In this document: positions 7,981 to 18,055 of the stretch, piece after piece | Numbering within the stretch: the stretch's first letter is position 1 | Layout: each line of letters starts with the position of its first letter | From: Chroococcidiopsis sp. CCMEE 29 | Lineage (GTDB): Bacteria; Cyanobacteriota; Cyanobacteriia; Cyanobacteriales; Chroococcidiopsidaceae | Assembly (NCBI RefSeq): GCF_023558375.1 | Contig: NZ_CP083761.1 | Coordinates: 4,791,001 to 4,855,000, forward strand | Reading direction: 5' to 3' | DNA length: 64,000 nucleotides | Notes under the pieces: model-generated | What the model was told of the DNA's origin: nothing | What the model saw: only the letters and a program-made list of their open reading frames with translations | Database searches by the model: none | Program-made: the position numbers and the translations under genes

Positions 7981-8261
7981 TATGCTTGCGTCAGTTCTTG
8001 ATGACGTTTTGCCGCAGCCTTTAGAGCTTCATTCGGTTCTGAGGGATTAAGCAATGCATCAACAAAAGCAATGCTATCCTCAATACTCAGTTGCAGCTTT
8101 TGGTGCTGTTCGATAACTTGGAGTGCCTTTTCTCTGACACTAATACTCACAAAATCAGTCAATGTCAGTCCCTCTAAATCTGCTGCTCTTTGGGACAATT
8201 CCTTAATCTCTGGACTAACGCGAGCCTCTAAGCGAGATTTGCTAGAAGCACTATTATTCAT
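7980..8261 (-). CDS. DUF1778 ribbon-helix-helix antitoxin
   Basis: About 93 residues. Pairs with the GNAT toxin downstream. The N-terminal RLEARVSPEIKELSQRAADLEGLTLTDFV is the DUF1778 (TacA-type) DNA-binding fold; the C-terminal part, rich in charged helices, would wrap the toxin. ATG at 8261 is preferred over a TTG six bases upstream. RHH antitoxins usually repress their own operon. A 15-bp palindrome CCGGCAAATTGCCGG at 8299-8313, just upstream, is a candidate operator. Confidence 0.88.
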   Translation of the reverse strand: MNNSASSKSRLEARVSPEIKELSQRAADLEGLTLTDFVSISVREKALQVIEQHQKLQLSIEDSIAFVDALLNPSEPNEALKAAAKRHQELTQA

Positions 8262-8298
8262 GATCAATGTATTGTAGTTTCTTGCTATTTTAGCATAT

Positions 8299-8313
8299 CC
8301 GGCAAATTGCCGG
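8299..8313. promoter_or_regulatory. Candidate operator palindrome upstream of the TA pair
   Basis: CCGGCAA and TTGCCGG arms around one A, 38 bases above the antitoxin ATG. The position suits autoregulation. It could instead belong to the end of the neighbouring IS. Confidence 0.4.
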
Positions 8314-8527
8314 AAGACTAGTTAGGAAAAAAGGGGAAATTGGGTGATTGTCAGTGGAAGTACTGATGCCTCGCTGCCAATGGGGGTCAACCTGCTGCCG
8401 CCACCCTGCCACCTGCACGGACATCTGACTTTTCCCGACAAGTCTGCAAATGCTGATGGAGTAGAAGTTTTGGCAATAAATGCCAGTATCCGATAGAGTG
8501 AGCCAATCGGGTGTTGAGGACACGAGG

Positions 8528-9967
8528 ATGGAGAGGTGGGGGAGCGAGAATTTTGCCGATTGTCAATTGGGTGACAAGCGTTTGAATCGCCGGGCACTGG
8601 AAATTGGTAAAGCGCTAGTTGTAGGATTTGGTCAAGCCTTATCGATGATTTTTCAAGAAGAGAACCCCCTGAAACGGGCGGATGAATTTTTGACCAATCC
8701 CAAAGCACAGTTCAACCTCCTAACTCAACCGCATCGCCGGAAGACGGCGGCGGAGGCTAGCATGCTACCAGTGGTGCTGGCTGTAGGAGATACGACTTAT
8801 CTCGATTACAAGCAGATTATTGCCAAACGGGATGGTTATGGTCCGATTGGCAATGGCGGTAACGGACTGATTCTGCACACGAATCTAGCAGTCGAGCCGC
8901 TTCAAGGACAGTCGTTGGGCTTATTGTGGCAGAAACTCTGGCATCGGGAAGCCAAAGCAAAACTACCCACGAATGAAACCCCCAAGCAGAAAAAAGTCCG
9001 TACTTGCGCCGAGCGCAAAGCCGCAAGAAGCAAGCCGTTTGAGTCAAAGGAATCCTACCGATGGGTTGAAGCTCTCAAAGCAGTGGAAAAGCAGTTGCAA
9101 GCTGTTGAACAGCAGGCGCAACCAACTCAGCAACTGCAAGAAACATTAGAGCAAAGCGAAAAAACTCGGCTCATTCATATATTTGACCGAGAAGGAGATA
9201 TTGCCGAGGTATTTGACCAAGTGCGTCAAATGGAACGAACTGGAGTCTGAGTCAGGGCAGCTCATGACCGCAGCTTAGACCCGGACAGCGTTCATCTGTG
9301 GCAGCATCTAAGTGTTCAACCAGTCCAGTTTTACCAAGAGGTTGAACTGCCAGAGACTGCTAAACGGTCGGCTCGCACGGCATCTTTGGCAGTACGTTTT
9401 GAAAGCGTGCAGTTGCGCTGTCCCCGTCGGTTGAACAAGCAAGATCCGTTGGGGGTTTATGCCGTCTACGCTCAAGAAACCGACCCACCAGAGGGAGAAG
9501 AGGCAGTTGGCTGGATGTTACTTACAACTGAACCAGTGACTAATGCAGTTCAGGCGGCAACAATTTTGCGCTGGTATACTTACCGCTGGCATGTAGAAGA
9601 ATATCATAAAGTTCTCAAGTCGGGCTGCAAAGTTGAAAGTTATCGGTTAGCTGCTACCAGCATGGAAGCCCTGCTGGGATTTTTGACAGTGATTGCGGCT
9701 GAACTGTTGCGGGTGACTTATCTCCATCGCACTCAACCACAAGCCGCTGCCGAAACAGTCTTGTCTCCTGTACAACTCGATGTTCTCAAGGCCAAGTCAG
9801 CCAAATTACCAAAACTGCTGACGGTGGCTTGGGCAGTTGAGGCTGTGGCGCGGTTAGGGGGCTATCTGGAACATCGACGCAAAACGCCGCTTGGCATTCA
9901 GGTTCTCTGGCGTGGCTGGCTGAAATTGGCTTCATTGTGTGAGGGCTGGTTGCTGGCTAGTCAATAG
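8528..9967 (+). pseudogene. IS4-family transposase with in-frame stop
   Basis: Two open segments in the same frame (8528-9250 and 9251-9967) are separated only by TGA at 9248-9250. The first begins MERWGSENFADCQLGDKRLNRRAL, the usual start of Tn5/IS4-like transposases, and has Asp in AVGDTTYLDY and IFDREGD. The second has the YREK signature YTYRWHVEEYHKVLK with correct Y2R3E6K spacing. A frame extension to 8480 is not needed. One nonsense change has therefore killed an otherwise full-length gene of about 480 codons, unless the stop is read through. The element's ends are not certain: GACTAGTTAG at 8316 and its partner near 9952-9961 are weak candidates, with no target duplication seen. Confidence 0.88.
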
Positions 9968-10030
9968 AAGTCTTTTTTGACAATATTGAAAGTAAATCAA
10001 CTTCAAACCTCGCAAAGGTCGCTGCTCCGA

Positions 10031-10573
10031 GTGGAAAACAATTCGCCTCCAGAGATTTCTGTCCGAACAGCCCACCCAGAGGATGCACAGCAAATGCATC
10101 ATGTTCAGGACACGTCTGTACGTAAGCTCTGTTCTGGTGACTATACACTAGAGCAAATTGAAGCTTGGGTAGGCAAGCTCGACCCGGAAAAACGTCGCCA
10201 AAGAATGGTTAGAGACTTAGAAGCTTCCCAAACTGGACAGAGCGAGCGTGAAATTCTCTTTGTTGCTGAGGATAAGTTAGGAGTGATTGTTGGGTTTTCT
10301 TCCCTCGCTCAGAATGAAGTCAATGCTGTACATGTCCATCCTCACTACACCCGACTGGGAGTAGGAAAACTGCTCCTTAACGCGGTCGAAATGGCAGCAA
10401 CCGCTCAAAACATGAAAAAGCTGCAGGTTGACGCTTCCATCACATCTGTACCCTTTTATCAGGCATGCGGCTACCAAGTTATTAAGCACTCGTTTCATAC
10501 CTTACGCTCTGATGTCAAGATTCCATGTGTCTTTATGGAGAAGTCTCTCGAATCAGAGGTGAAGTCATGTTAG
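10031..10573 (+). CDS. GNAT-family N-acetyltransferase
   Basis: About 180 residues. A GCN5-type acetyltransferase of unknown substrate: IRTAHPEDA-like beta1 (ISVRTAHPEDAQQMHHVQ), beta4 and the acetyl-CoA loop VHPHYTRLGVGKLLLNAVE, and SVPFYQACGYQ near the end, with the PCVFMEK C-terminal strand. The frame is open back to 9977, just after the dead IS transposase. I prefer GTG at 10031 because homology-like sequence begins there. The native 5' end may have been altered by the IS. Single gene, no partner. Confidence 0.75.
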   Translation: MENNSPPEISVRTAHPEDAQQMHHVQDTSVRKLCSGDYTLEQIEAWVGKLDPEKRRQRMVRDLEASQTGQSEREILFVAEDKLGVIVGFSSLAQNEVNAVHVHPHYTRLGVGKLLLNAVEMAATAQNMKKLQVDASITSVPFYQACGYQVIKHSFHTLRSDVKIPCVFMEKSLESEVKSC

Positions 10574-10918
10574 TCAAGACAGACTCACTGTTGTTTGAGG
10601 CACACTTCGAATAGCAGCTTTGTTTATGAACCCAAATTGTTGCTGCTTTTACGTGTTTGAGTTAGAAGGGCTTTGAACAACTCTTTTGACGTTAGTTCTC
10701 ATTATTAAAAAATGGCAGGAAAAGTCAGGCACGGACATGCCCTGGGAGCATCCCACTTTTGCCAAAATACTGACGAATAAAATTCGCGGCTACGTTTGTG
10801 TAGCCGCGTAGCGGCTTGCCGCAGGCTAGTCCGCGCAACGCGAGACTAGGCAAAGCAAAGGTTTTTGAGCCTGCGGAGGCAGGCTTTGTTTGTATAGCCC
10901 TAGACTTCAGTCTGAGGG
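10574..10918. other. Repeat-rich intergenic stretch
   Basis: No gene seen. From about 10700 it consists of short dyads common as interspersed repeats in cyanobacteria: GAATAAAATTCGCGGCTAC, GTAGCCGCGTAGCGGC, CCGCGCAACGCGAGACTAG and GAGCCTGCGGAGGCAGGC. It may contain the transcript end of glgP (minus strand) and of the acetyltransferase (plus strand). Confidence 0.6.
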
Positions 10919-13510
10919 TTATTTGCTTCCATTCGCTTTCAAACCAGCCGCTTCCTGTTGATACGCTTCCAGTTCAATTTTGACTGGCTCAACTTTCCAA
11001 ATCTCCTGGCAATACTCCTCAATTGTGCGATCGGAAGAGAATTTACCCGTGCGAGCCGAGTTAATAATTGACATACGGGTCCAGTTCTCTTGGTCGCGGT
11101 AGGCGGCGACAACTTGCTCCTGGCAGTCAACGTAAGACTGGTAATCTGCGAGGTGCAGGTACTGATCTTTAATCAGCAGCGATTCTACAATCGGACTGAA
11201 CACGTTGCGATCGCCAGACGAGAAATAGCCTGATGCAATGGAGTCAATCACCTGTCGCAGTTCCGCATTGGTGTTGTAGTAGTCCCACGGGTTGTATCCC
11301 CTCGCCTTCAAAGCGCACACTTCCTCAGCAGTCAAACCGAAGAGGAAAAAGTTCTCCGCTTCTACTTCTTGGCGAATCTCAATATTGGCACCGTCAAGCG
11401 TACCAATAGTCAAAGCTCCATTCATCGCAAACTTCATATTGCCTGTTCCAGAAGCTTCCTTGCCTGCCATAGAAACTTGCTCTGAAAGATCGGCTGCTGG
11501 GTAGGTGAGCTGACCGAGCGACACGGAGTAGTTTTTCAGGAACACAAACTTTAAACGGTCTCCCACATCCGGGTCGTTGTTGACTACATCTGCTACCGAA
11601 TTGATCAACTTGACGATCAGCTTTGCCATGAAATAGCCAGGTGCCGCCTTGCCTCCAATAATGCAGGTTCGAGGTAGGATGTCAACCTTCGGATTCCTTT
11701 TGATGCGGTTATATAGTGTAATGACATACAGTACATTCAACAGCTGCCGTTTGTACTCATGAATTCGCTTGACCTGGATGTCAAATAGCGAATCCGGGTT
11801 GACTTTAATGCCGTTGTTTTGCCAGATGTAATCGGCTAATTTCTGCTTATTATCCTGCTTAATCTGTCGCCATGCTTGACGAAATTCAGCATCATCAACG
11901 AATGCTTCCAGTTGCTTAAGGTCTTCTAGGTGCTTAATCCAGTTGTTGCCAATCTTTTGGGTAATCAGTTGGGCGAGCTTGGGATTGCTCAGCAATAGCC
12001 AGCGGCGGGGAGTCACGCCATTGGTCTTGTTATTGAATTTTTCCGGCCACAATTCGTAAAAATCCCGCAGGACATCCTGTTTGAGCAACTGTGTGTGCAG
12101 TGCTGCCACACCATTGATAGAATGGCTACCCACACATGCCAGGTGTGCCATCCGCACCGACTTTTCGGCACCTTCCTCGATCAGCGATATCCGTGCCAGC
12201 CGAGCTTCGTCACCGGGATACTTGGCACGAACCCGATCGAGTAAGCGGTGGTTGATTTCATAAATAATCTCTAGATGTCTGGGCAAGAGGTAAGCAAACA
12301 GACTCACGGGCCACCGTTCTAGGGCTTCTGACAGCAGTGTATGGTTGGTATACGCAAAAGTCTTCTCAGCGATCTGCCAAGCATCATCCCAATCTAGTTG
12401 GAAGCAATCCAACAGCAGCCGCATGAGTTCGGCAACGGCGATCGCTGGGTGGGTGTCATTCAGTTGAATGGCAACCTTTTCCGGAAAGCGATCAAAATTA
12501 TCGTGGTTACGCAGGTAAAGACGGATGATGTCATGCAGGGAACAAGCAACAAAGAAGTACTCCTGCCTGAGGCGGAGTGCTTTTCCTTGGGGTGTGTTGT
12601 CGTTTGGATAGAGAACCTTCGAGATCGTCTCTGAGAAGTTTTTTTCAACTACCGCGCGGGTGTAATCACCGGTGTTGAATACCTGGAAGTTGAACTCCTC
12701 GCTAGCCTGGGCACTCCAAAGGCGCAGTTTATTGACTGTATTGTTGTTGTACCCAGCAACAAGCGTATCGTAAGGTGTACCTACTACTGTCCGTTCCGGA
12801 ATCCAACGAACTTGATAACGTCCCTGCTCGTTAACGTAGGCTTTGGTATGACCTCCGAGCTTGACTTCAACCATATATTCGGGGCGGGGGACTTCCCAAG
12901 GATTGCCAAAACGCAGCCACTCGTCGCAGTGTTCGACTTGCCAACCATCCTGGATCAGCTGCTTAAAGATGCCATACTCATAGCGAATTCCGTAGCCAAG
13001 GGCAGGAATTTCTAACGTTGCTAGGGAGTCCAAGAAACACGCTGCAAGTCTACCAAGACCTCCATTCCCTAAACCTGGATCGTCCTCCCGCTCCATCAGC
13101 TCGTCAAGATCGAGCCCTACCTCTTTAAGAGTCTGCTGAATTTGTTCATAAAGACCAATGTTAATCAGGTTGTTGGTTAGGAGACGACCAATCAGGAACT
13201 CTGCCGACAGATAGTAGACAGTCTTGGGGTCCTCTTTATGGTACGTTACTGCCGTCTTAATCCGGCGGTGGAGCATTCGGTCCCGCACGGTATGAGCTAG
13301 AGCCATGTAGTAATCGTGGGGTGTAGCAAAGTGCTCAGCCTTACCCTGGACGTAATAAAGGTTATCCGCTAAGGCTCGCTTGAGGGTTTCCACTGTTGTC
13401 CCAGTGCGATCGTCCTCCACCAGGATCTGGGTCTGCCCCCTAAAATCAATGGATTGCTTCAGCTGAGCAGGCTCGTTGCCGTTATGTTGCTCAAAGGACT
13501 TTCCATACAT
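10919..13510 (-). CDS. glgP: Glycogen phosphorylase
   Basis: Phosphorolysis of alpha-1,4-glucan to glucose 1-phosphate with pyridoxal phosphate; mobilises glycogen in the dark. 863 residues, full length for the family. Hallmarks: [16 protein letters not shown] near residue 148, [23 protein letters not shown], the [10 protein letters not shown] signature, and the PLP-lysine segment [23 protein letters not shown] at 13510 starts [11 protein letters not shown]. It is a single-gene unit between an IS-rich stretch and a TnpB element. Confidence 0.97.
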   Translation of the reverse strand: MYGKSFEQHNGNEPAQLKQSIDFRGQTQILVEDDRTGTTVETLKRALADNLYYVQGKAEHFATPHDYYMALAHTVRDRMLHRRIKTAVTYHKEDPKTVYYLSAEFLIGRLLTNNLINIGLYEQIQQTLKEVGLDLDELMEREDDPGLGNGGLGRLAACFLDSLATLEIPALGYGIRYEYGIFKQLIQDGWQVEHCDEWLRFGNPWEVPRPEYMVEVKLGGHTKAYVNEQGRYQVRWIPERTVVGTPYDTLVAGYNNNTVNKLRLWSAQASEEFNFQVFNTGDYTRAVVEKNFSETISKVLYPNDNTPQGKALRLRQEYFFVACSLHDIIRLYLRNHDNFDRFPEKVAIQLNDTHPAIAVAELMRLLLDCFQLDWDDAWQIAEKTFAYTNHTLLSEALERWPVSLFAYLLPRHLEIIYEINHRLLDRVRAKYPGDEARLARISLIEEGAEKSVRMAHLACVGSHSINGVAALHTQLLKQDVLRDFYELWPEKFNNKTNGVTPRRWLLLSNPKLAQLITQKIGNNWIKHLEDLKQLEAFVDDAEFRQAWRQIKQDNKQKLADYIWQNNGIKVNPDSLFDIQVKRIHEYKRQLLNVLYVITLYNRIKRNPKVDILPRTCIIGGKAAPGYFMAKLIVKLINSVADVVNNDPDVGDRLKFVFLKNYSVSLGQLTYPAADLSEQVSMAGKEASGTGNMKFAMNGALTIGTLDGANIEIRQEVEAENFFLFGLTAEEVCALKARGYNPWDYYNTNAELRQVIDSIASGYFSSGDRNVFSPIVESLLIKDQYLHLADYQSYVDCQEQVVAAYRDQENWTRMSIINSARTGKFSSDRTIEEYCQEIWKVEPVKIELEAYQQEAAGLKANGSK

Positions 13511-13855
13511 AAGCTAAGTTTTATTGATGATTAGTTTCCGCATAGCGATCAACCGCACACAAAAGCAAACTCAGGAGTAAGAAACCATAAGTACCCTTTA
13601 TCTCTCAGCTCCCGCTACTTGTAGTAATTGGTGGAGCTACAAAAGCAGATGACCTGCTCTACGTCTGGGTTCTACCTTACATCTACTGCTTTGAAGGGAA
13701 TGTACTGAAAGCTACACCTGGAAAGACTTTAGACAAGTTTCTGACATCTTTTTTGAGGCACAACCTCCGGCAACTCACTAATCCTCAATTTTTGAATTTT
13801 TGTTTACAATCAAACTTTCACCTAGAGTAATGCCAGCAGGGACATAAGCAACTGG
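13511..13855. other. Intergenic region upstream of glgP
   Basis: Holds the glgP promoter presumably. I see no gene, clear operator or terminator. Confidence 0.5.
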
Positions 13856-15205
13856 TTGACATCCTCCCACCACTGACTGCGAGCAGTACAGTGGGGGATT
13901 CCTAAACCTCACGATTTAAGTTTCTGTTTCTTTCCATTTCTGGAGTTTCGCGGATGCCCTTTAACCTGCTGGCTATTAGGTCTTACTCCTGCTCCACAGA
14001 CATCCTTGGTATTGCTACCAAGTACGGCAAGTCCTGCCGCAAGTATATTTTGTGCTGCGTTGATATCGCGGTCAATGCCCTTAGTACCGCAGCTAGGGCA
14101 GTCCCAACTACGGATACTCAAAGGCAGTTTATCAACAATATGTTCGCAGTTTCCACAACGTTTAGAACTGGGTTCCCAGCGGTCAATCTTCACCAGTGTT
14201 CGACCGTACCACTGGCATTTATATTCAAGTTGCCGCACCAGCTCACCCCATCCCGCGTCGGAGATGCAAAGGGCCAGTTTGCGGTTCTTCACCATGTTCG
14301 CAACAGCCAAGTCCTCAACCGATATCACTTGGTTTTCGCGTACCAATCGAGTCGTCAGCTGATGCAGAAAGTCTTTACGGGCATCGGCAATCCGCGCTTG
14401 CACTCTAGCAACTTCGCGTCTCGCCTTCTCACGGTTGTTAGATCTATTTGGACGACGCGCCAAGGTCTTCTGGACTTGTCTAAGCTTGCGGCGCAGTCGG
14501 TCAAAATGCTTGGGGTTAGCTATCTTCTTCTCGTCGCTGGTAGTAACCAGGCTGGTGATGCCAGCATCCAGTCCAACCTTTTTATCAGTTACTGGCAGTG
14601 GTTGAATCGTATGGTCTTCTACCAGCAACGAGACAAACCAGCGCCTAGCAGCATCCAGCCGCACTGTAATAGTGGAAGGCTCGCACCCCATTGGCAGCAG
14701 CCGGCTCCAGATTATATTCAGGGGTTGACTACACTTAGCCAACCATACCTGCCCATCCTTCCATTTGAAGGCAGAGCGAGTAAACTCCGCACTACCACCA
14801 GAGTGCTTTTTCTTAAAGCGAGGGTATTTGGCTCGTTTCTTGAAGAAGTTACCAAAAGCGGTTTGCAGGTGGCGCAGTGTCTGTTGCAACGGTACACAGC
14901 TGACCTCATTCAGAAACTGCAAGTCTTCTTGTTGCTTCCAGTTAGTCAGCAGCGCGGAAGTTTGCCCGTAGTTGATACTCTCTTGTCGCTCTTCCCACGC
15001 TTCTCTACGTGCTGCCAACGCTTTGTTATAGACCAATCGCACACAGCCCAAAGTGCGGCGCAAGAGGGTTTCTTGTTCCGGTGTTGGTGTAAATCTGTAG
15101 CGATAGGCTCTGCAGATCATGTCTTTAATTATACCACAATTGCGGAGGCGGCGTTTCCTCCCACCACTAACCGTTCCGGTATGGTGGGGGTATCCACGCC
15201 GAATA
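13856..15205 (-). mobile_element. IS200/IS605-type element carrying only tnpB (element 2)
   Basis: The right end (minus strand) is a CCCCCACTG/CAGTGGTGGG hairpin followed by GGAGGATGTCAA, ending at about 13856. The left end has a hairpin of CCCCCACCAT with AGTGGTGGG at about 15160-15195, immediately against the start of the NADH dehydrogenase gene. No TnpA is present. Limits are approximate. Confidence 0.65.
13909..15120 (-). CDS. tnpB: TnpB-family RNA-guided nuclease (OrfB), element 2
   Basis: 403 residues from ATG at 15120 (MICRAYRYRFTPTPEQ, the typical TnpB start). The frame is open further upstream, but that would run through the element's left hairpin. RuvC residues: Asp185 (GLDAGITSL), Glu269 (SVEDLAVANM) and Asp352 (DRDINAAQN). 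Zinc finger: Cys322, Cys325, Cys341, Cys344. The catalytic set is complete. It belongs to a different TnpB branch from elements 1 and 3. The omega RNA is expected at the 3' end of the gene and right end of the element. Confidence 0.92.
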   Translation of the reverse strand: MICRAYRYRFTPTPEQETLLRRTLGCVRLVYNKALAARREAWEERQESINYGQTSALLTNWKQQEDLQFLNEVSCVPLQQTLRHLQTAFGNFFKKRAKYPRFKKKHSGGSAEFTRSAFKWKDGQVWLAKCSQPLNIIWSRLLPMGCEPSTITVRLDAARRWFVSLLVEDHTIQPLPVTDKKVGLDAGITSLVTTSDEKKIANPKHFDRLRRKLRQVQKTLARRPNRSNNREKARREVARVQARIADARKDFLHQLTTRLVRENQVISVEDLAVANMVKNRKLALCISDAGWGELVRQLEYKCQWYGRTLVKIDRWEPSSKRCGNCEHIVDKLPLSIRSWDCPSCGTKGIDRDINAAQNILAAGLAVLGSNTKDVCGAGVRPNSQQVKGHPRNSRNGKKQKLKS

Positions 15206-15209
15206 TTAG

Positions 15210-16613
15210 ATGAATCCCTCAACCGATCAGACTGTAATTCTAGGCGGTGGTTTTACTGGTCTGTTTACTGCCCTTCACCTCAGCCAGCAACGCTATCCCC
15301 TGCCGATTATTCTGATTGATCGAAAAGAGCGTTTTATCTTTAAGCCCTTGCTCTATGAATTGCTCAGCAACGAAATGGACGTTGACCTGGTTTGGCCGCG
15401 TTACGAAAAGCTCCTGCACAATAGCGGTGTGATGTTCATTCGAGATACAGTCCAAGCAATTGATTTACATCAGCGTCAGGTTAAACTAACTTCTAGTTTA
15501 CGCTACACCTATCGGCACTTAGTTTTGGCTTTGGGTAGCACTACAGGCTACTTCGGTGTTAAGGGAGCGCGAGAAAACACCTTGCCTTTCCGCACGGCAG
15601 AAGAGGCGATCGCCCTACGGCAACACCTGCGCGACTGTCTCCAGCGAGCAACCCAAATCGCCGACCCCCAACAACGGCGCACTCTGCTAACAGTGGCGGT
15701 TATCGGCGCAGGTCCTTCAGGGGTAGAGCTGGCAGCAACTCTAGCCGATTTACTTCCTAAGTGGTATGCCAAATTAAGAGGCAATATTGCAGAAATTCGG
15801 GTGGTGCTGCTGAATCGGGGTACAGAGATTCTTAAAGGCGACATTAATAATCCCCTACGCGAAACTGCCCAAACTTCACTGCAACAGCGCACTGTAGGTG
15901 TTGAGCTACTGATGGAGGCTGAAATCACTGCTGTTCACTACCACCAAGTAGAGTTCAAGCGCCACAACCACTTGGAAAAGCTCCAGGCGGCAACTATCGT
16001 CTGGACCGCTGGCACGACAACTCATCCTTTGATCGAAGCTTTACCAATTTCCGACCCGTTCCGCGACAAGCAGGGTCGGTTGAAAGTCACTGCAACGCTA
16101 CAACTACCTGAATTTCCAGCAGTATTTGCTGGGGGAGATTGTGCTGTGAATGGGGAAGATCCACTGCCGCCTACTGCTCAAGTTGCTTATCAGCAGGGAG
16201 CAGCGATCGCTCGCAACCTGCAAGCAATTGTAGAAGGAGATCAACCCAGTGCTGCTGAGGTAAACCTGCGGGGGACATTGCTGAAGTTGGGATTGGGTGA
16301 AAGTGCTGCCAACCTGTTCGATCGGTTTGAAATCAAAGGTAAACTGGGTCACTTGATCCGTCAGGCAACTTATTTACAACTCTTACCAACTCCGGCTCAT
16401 AATTTTAATGCGACCACTGACTGGCTGACTAACGAGATTTTCTACCGCTACAATCAGCCAAAGCGTTCAGCACGAGTCTGGCAGTGGATTGGTGGAACAG
16501 TTGCGATCGCTGCTTTATTGGGTAGCAGTTTGTTAGCATGGCGAGTCACTCAGCCTGAGCAATTTAATCGATTCTGGCGGAAAACAGGTTTGCCAACTTT
16601 GTTTGAACAATAA
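15210..16613 (+). CDS. ndh: Type II NADH dehydrogenase (NDH-2)
   Basis: A single-subunit flavoprotein that passes electrons from NAD(P)H to quinone without pumping protons; in cyanobacteria it may also sense plastoquinone redox state. 467 residues. FAD-binding GGGFTGLFTA at 12-21, NAD-binding GAGPSGVELA near 165, FAGGDCAVN of the second FAD motif near 310. A C-terminal hydrophobic segment at about 434-452 should anchor it to the membrane. ATG at 15210 lies a few bases from the left end of TnpB element 2, so its native promoter may be displaced. Confidence 0.9.
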   Translation: MNPSTDQTVILGGGFTGLFTALHLSQQRYPLPIILIDRKERFIFKPLLYELLSNEMDVDLVWPRYEKLLHNSGVMFIRDTVQAIDLHQRQVKLTSSLRYTYRHLVLALGSTTGYFGVKGARENTLPFRTAEEAIALRQHLRDCLQRATQIADPQQRRTLLTVAVIGAGPSGVELAATLADLLPKWYAKLRGNIAEIRVVLLNRGTEILKGDINNPLRETAQTSLQQRTVGVELLMEAEITAVHYHQVEFKRHNHLEKLQAATIVWTAGTTTHPLIEALPISDPFRDKQGRLKVTATLQLPEFPAVFAGGDCAVNGEDPLPPTAQVAYQQGAAIARNLQAIVEGDQPSAAEVNLRGTLLKLGLGESAANLFDRFEIKGKLGHLIRQATYLQLLPTPAHNFNATTDWLTNEIFYRYNQPKRSARVWQWIGGTVAIAALLGSSLLAWRVTQPEQFNRFWRKTGLPTLFEQ

Positions 16614-16696
16614 CTTTATATTCTACTTCCCTGACCCCTGACCTCTGACTCCTTGGGTAATTACCCTGTAGCAAGTGGTTTTCAATCCAAAATCAC

Positions 16697-16735
16697 GCCA
16701 CTTGCGTGCGGGGGGAACCCCCGCACGCAAGTGGC
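16697..16735. repeat. Perfect 18-bp inverted repeat between convergent genes
   Basis: GCCACTTGCGTGCGGGGG, a GAA loop, then the exact complement. Lying between the ends of ndh and the bestrophin gene, it may stop transcription from both sides, though no T-run follows. AAAATCC-type heptamers flank it on both sides. Confidence 0.75.
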
Positions 16736-16765
16736 TCCAAAATCTAAAATCCAAAATCGGCAGCA

Positions 16766-17728
16766 TCAATTATCTAAGCTTAGGAATAAAGGATGAGAGG
16801 TTAATTCTATCTCTGGACTTCTGACTTCTAAATTCTCTTCACTGTTAGGAGCGATTAAATCTTTAATGTTATTAACTATCGTCGTGCAGTAATCTTCTAA
16901 AGGTAAATCATTTGCATCATCTCCAAAAGGATTTTCAATTTCAGTTCCAATTTGTTCAATGGCAAGCAATACAAAACTAAGTATAGTGACAATTGGAACA
17001 GTCCACCAATCCAATTTACTGCCAACTTGGAATGGTAGAAAAGTGCAATATATTAGTAACAAGCGTTTAAGGTAAATGGTATAAGCTAAGGGAATTGGTG
17101 TTGTCACAATCCGCTCACAAGTGGTTATAGCCTCTAACAAACTATTTATCAAGCCATTCATAGCTGTCAACTGATTAGCATTTACTAAATTTCGCTGATA
17201 CTGCTGCTGTAGGTACTCAGCAATCCAGACAGCTAACTGTAGTGGAGTAGATTCGACAGTCTTGAGCTTGAGAAATTGGTCTGGGGTTATGAGCTTTTCT
17301 AATTCATTATTTATTGGCTGTTGTCGTAATTGCAATTTAGTAGAAACTGCTAAGGCAACTAATAGCCGTAGAGTTGCAACCTTATTTTCTCTATCTTGCG
17401 GGTTTGCTTCAGCGATCGCTACCCACATTAAATATCCTAAATTACGGATATTAGCTGTTAAATCTACCCAGGCTTTACGTCCTTCTCTAAAGCGTTCGTA
17501 GGCACTATTTGTGCGAAAAACTAATAATAAACCTAGAACCAGGTTGTAGGAAACATTGGTGATGAGAAGATCGAATCCCTGCCAGAATATCGGTAATTCC
17601 AAATAATCGAGAAGGGAAACTAAGAATCCCAATCCACCGCACAAAAAGACACCGGGAAGAACTTTAGGGGCAACTGACCCTCGCCATTGTAAAGCTAATC
17701 GAATCCAACTCAAATTTTCCACACTCAT
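16766..17728 (-). CDS. Bestrophin-like anion channel
   Basis: A bestrophin/UPF0187 family membrane protein, 320 residues; in thylakoids or plasma membrane such proteins pass chloride or bicarbonate. Characteristic NVSYNLVLGLLLVFRTNSAYERFREGRKAW near residues 58-88 and the GTEIENPFGDDANDLPLEDYC acidic cluster near 268-288 (a Ca-clasp-like region). Hydrophobic segments lie at about 25-45, 55-72, 208-225 and 235-255. Start ATG 17728. Monocistronic, convergent with ndh. The ion carried is inferred from the family only. Confidence 0.85.
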   Translation of the reverse strand: MSVENLSWIRLALQWRGSVAPKVLPGVFLCGGLGFLVSLLDYLELPIFWQGFDLLITNVSYNLVLGLLLVFRTNSAYERFREGRKAWVDLTANIRNLGYLMWVAIAEANPQDRENKVATLRLLVALAVSTKLQLRQQPINNELEKLITPDQFLKLKTVESTPLQLAVWIAEYLQQQYQRNLVNANQLTAMNGLINSLLEAITTCERIVTTPIPLAYTIYLKRLLLIYCTFLPFQVGSKLDWWTVPIVTILSFVLLAIEQIGTEIENPFGDDANDLPLEDYCTTIVNNIKDLIAPNSEENLEVRSPEIELTSHPLFLSLDN

Positions 17729-18055
17729 GTAATCCCCTTAACCTAACCTCTTGCTTTGCCACCGTTTTGGATTAGTCAGGCTACAAATCGCTACACCGAA
17801 AGTGCCTCGCGCTAAGGATTTCTTAATCCAATACAACGCCGGAAATTTCAGGTCATTGAGGTTTACTGACTGCTTGGCTGATGTCAGACAGTGCCCGTTC
17901 CTACCAGAGACTAGAAATGTTCAGTATTATACAGACATTACTAAGGTATTGACAGAGCTTGAGAAGTAAAAATCATCCACCCAGTATTTAGCGGTAGGTA
18001 TCAGCTTTGGTATTTGCGATCGCTGAGAAATTAATTGTAGGAAGAAGAAAACCCT
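17729..18055. other. Intergenic region between divergent genes
   Basis: Promoter space for the bestrophin (minus) and PPK2 (plus) genes. AGGAAGAAG at 18040-18048 is a plausible ribosome site for PPK2. No other gene is convincing here. Confidence 0.5.

Noticed and set aside
8290-8708. Minus-strand frames over the start of the dead IS transposase
   Set aside because: Antisense to a recognised transposase; no domain features.
13954-15213. 419-codon open frame on the plus strand
   Set aside because: It lies entirely antisense to the TnpB gene of element 2, has no recognisable domain and a Ser/Gln/Arg-rich composition; a shadow frame.
15121-15222. N-terminal extension of TnpB element 2 to 15222
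   Set aside because: The extra 34 residues run through the element's left hairpin and over the ndh start; the typical TnpB start is MICRAYRYRF at 15120.
17751-17969. 72-codon frame between bestrophin and PPK2
   Set aside because: No motif, no ribosome site, composition not protein-like; in a promoter region.
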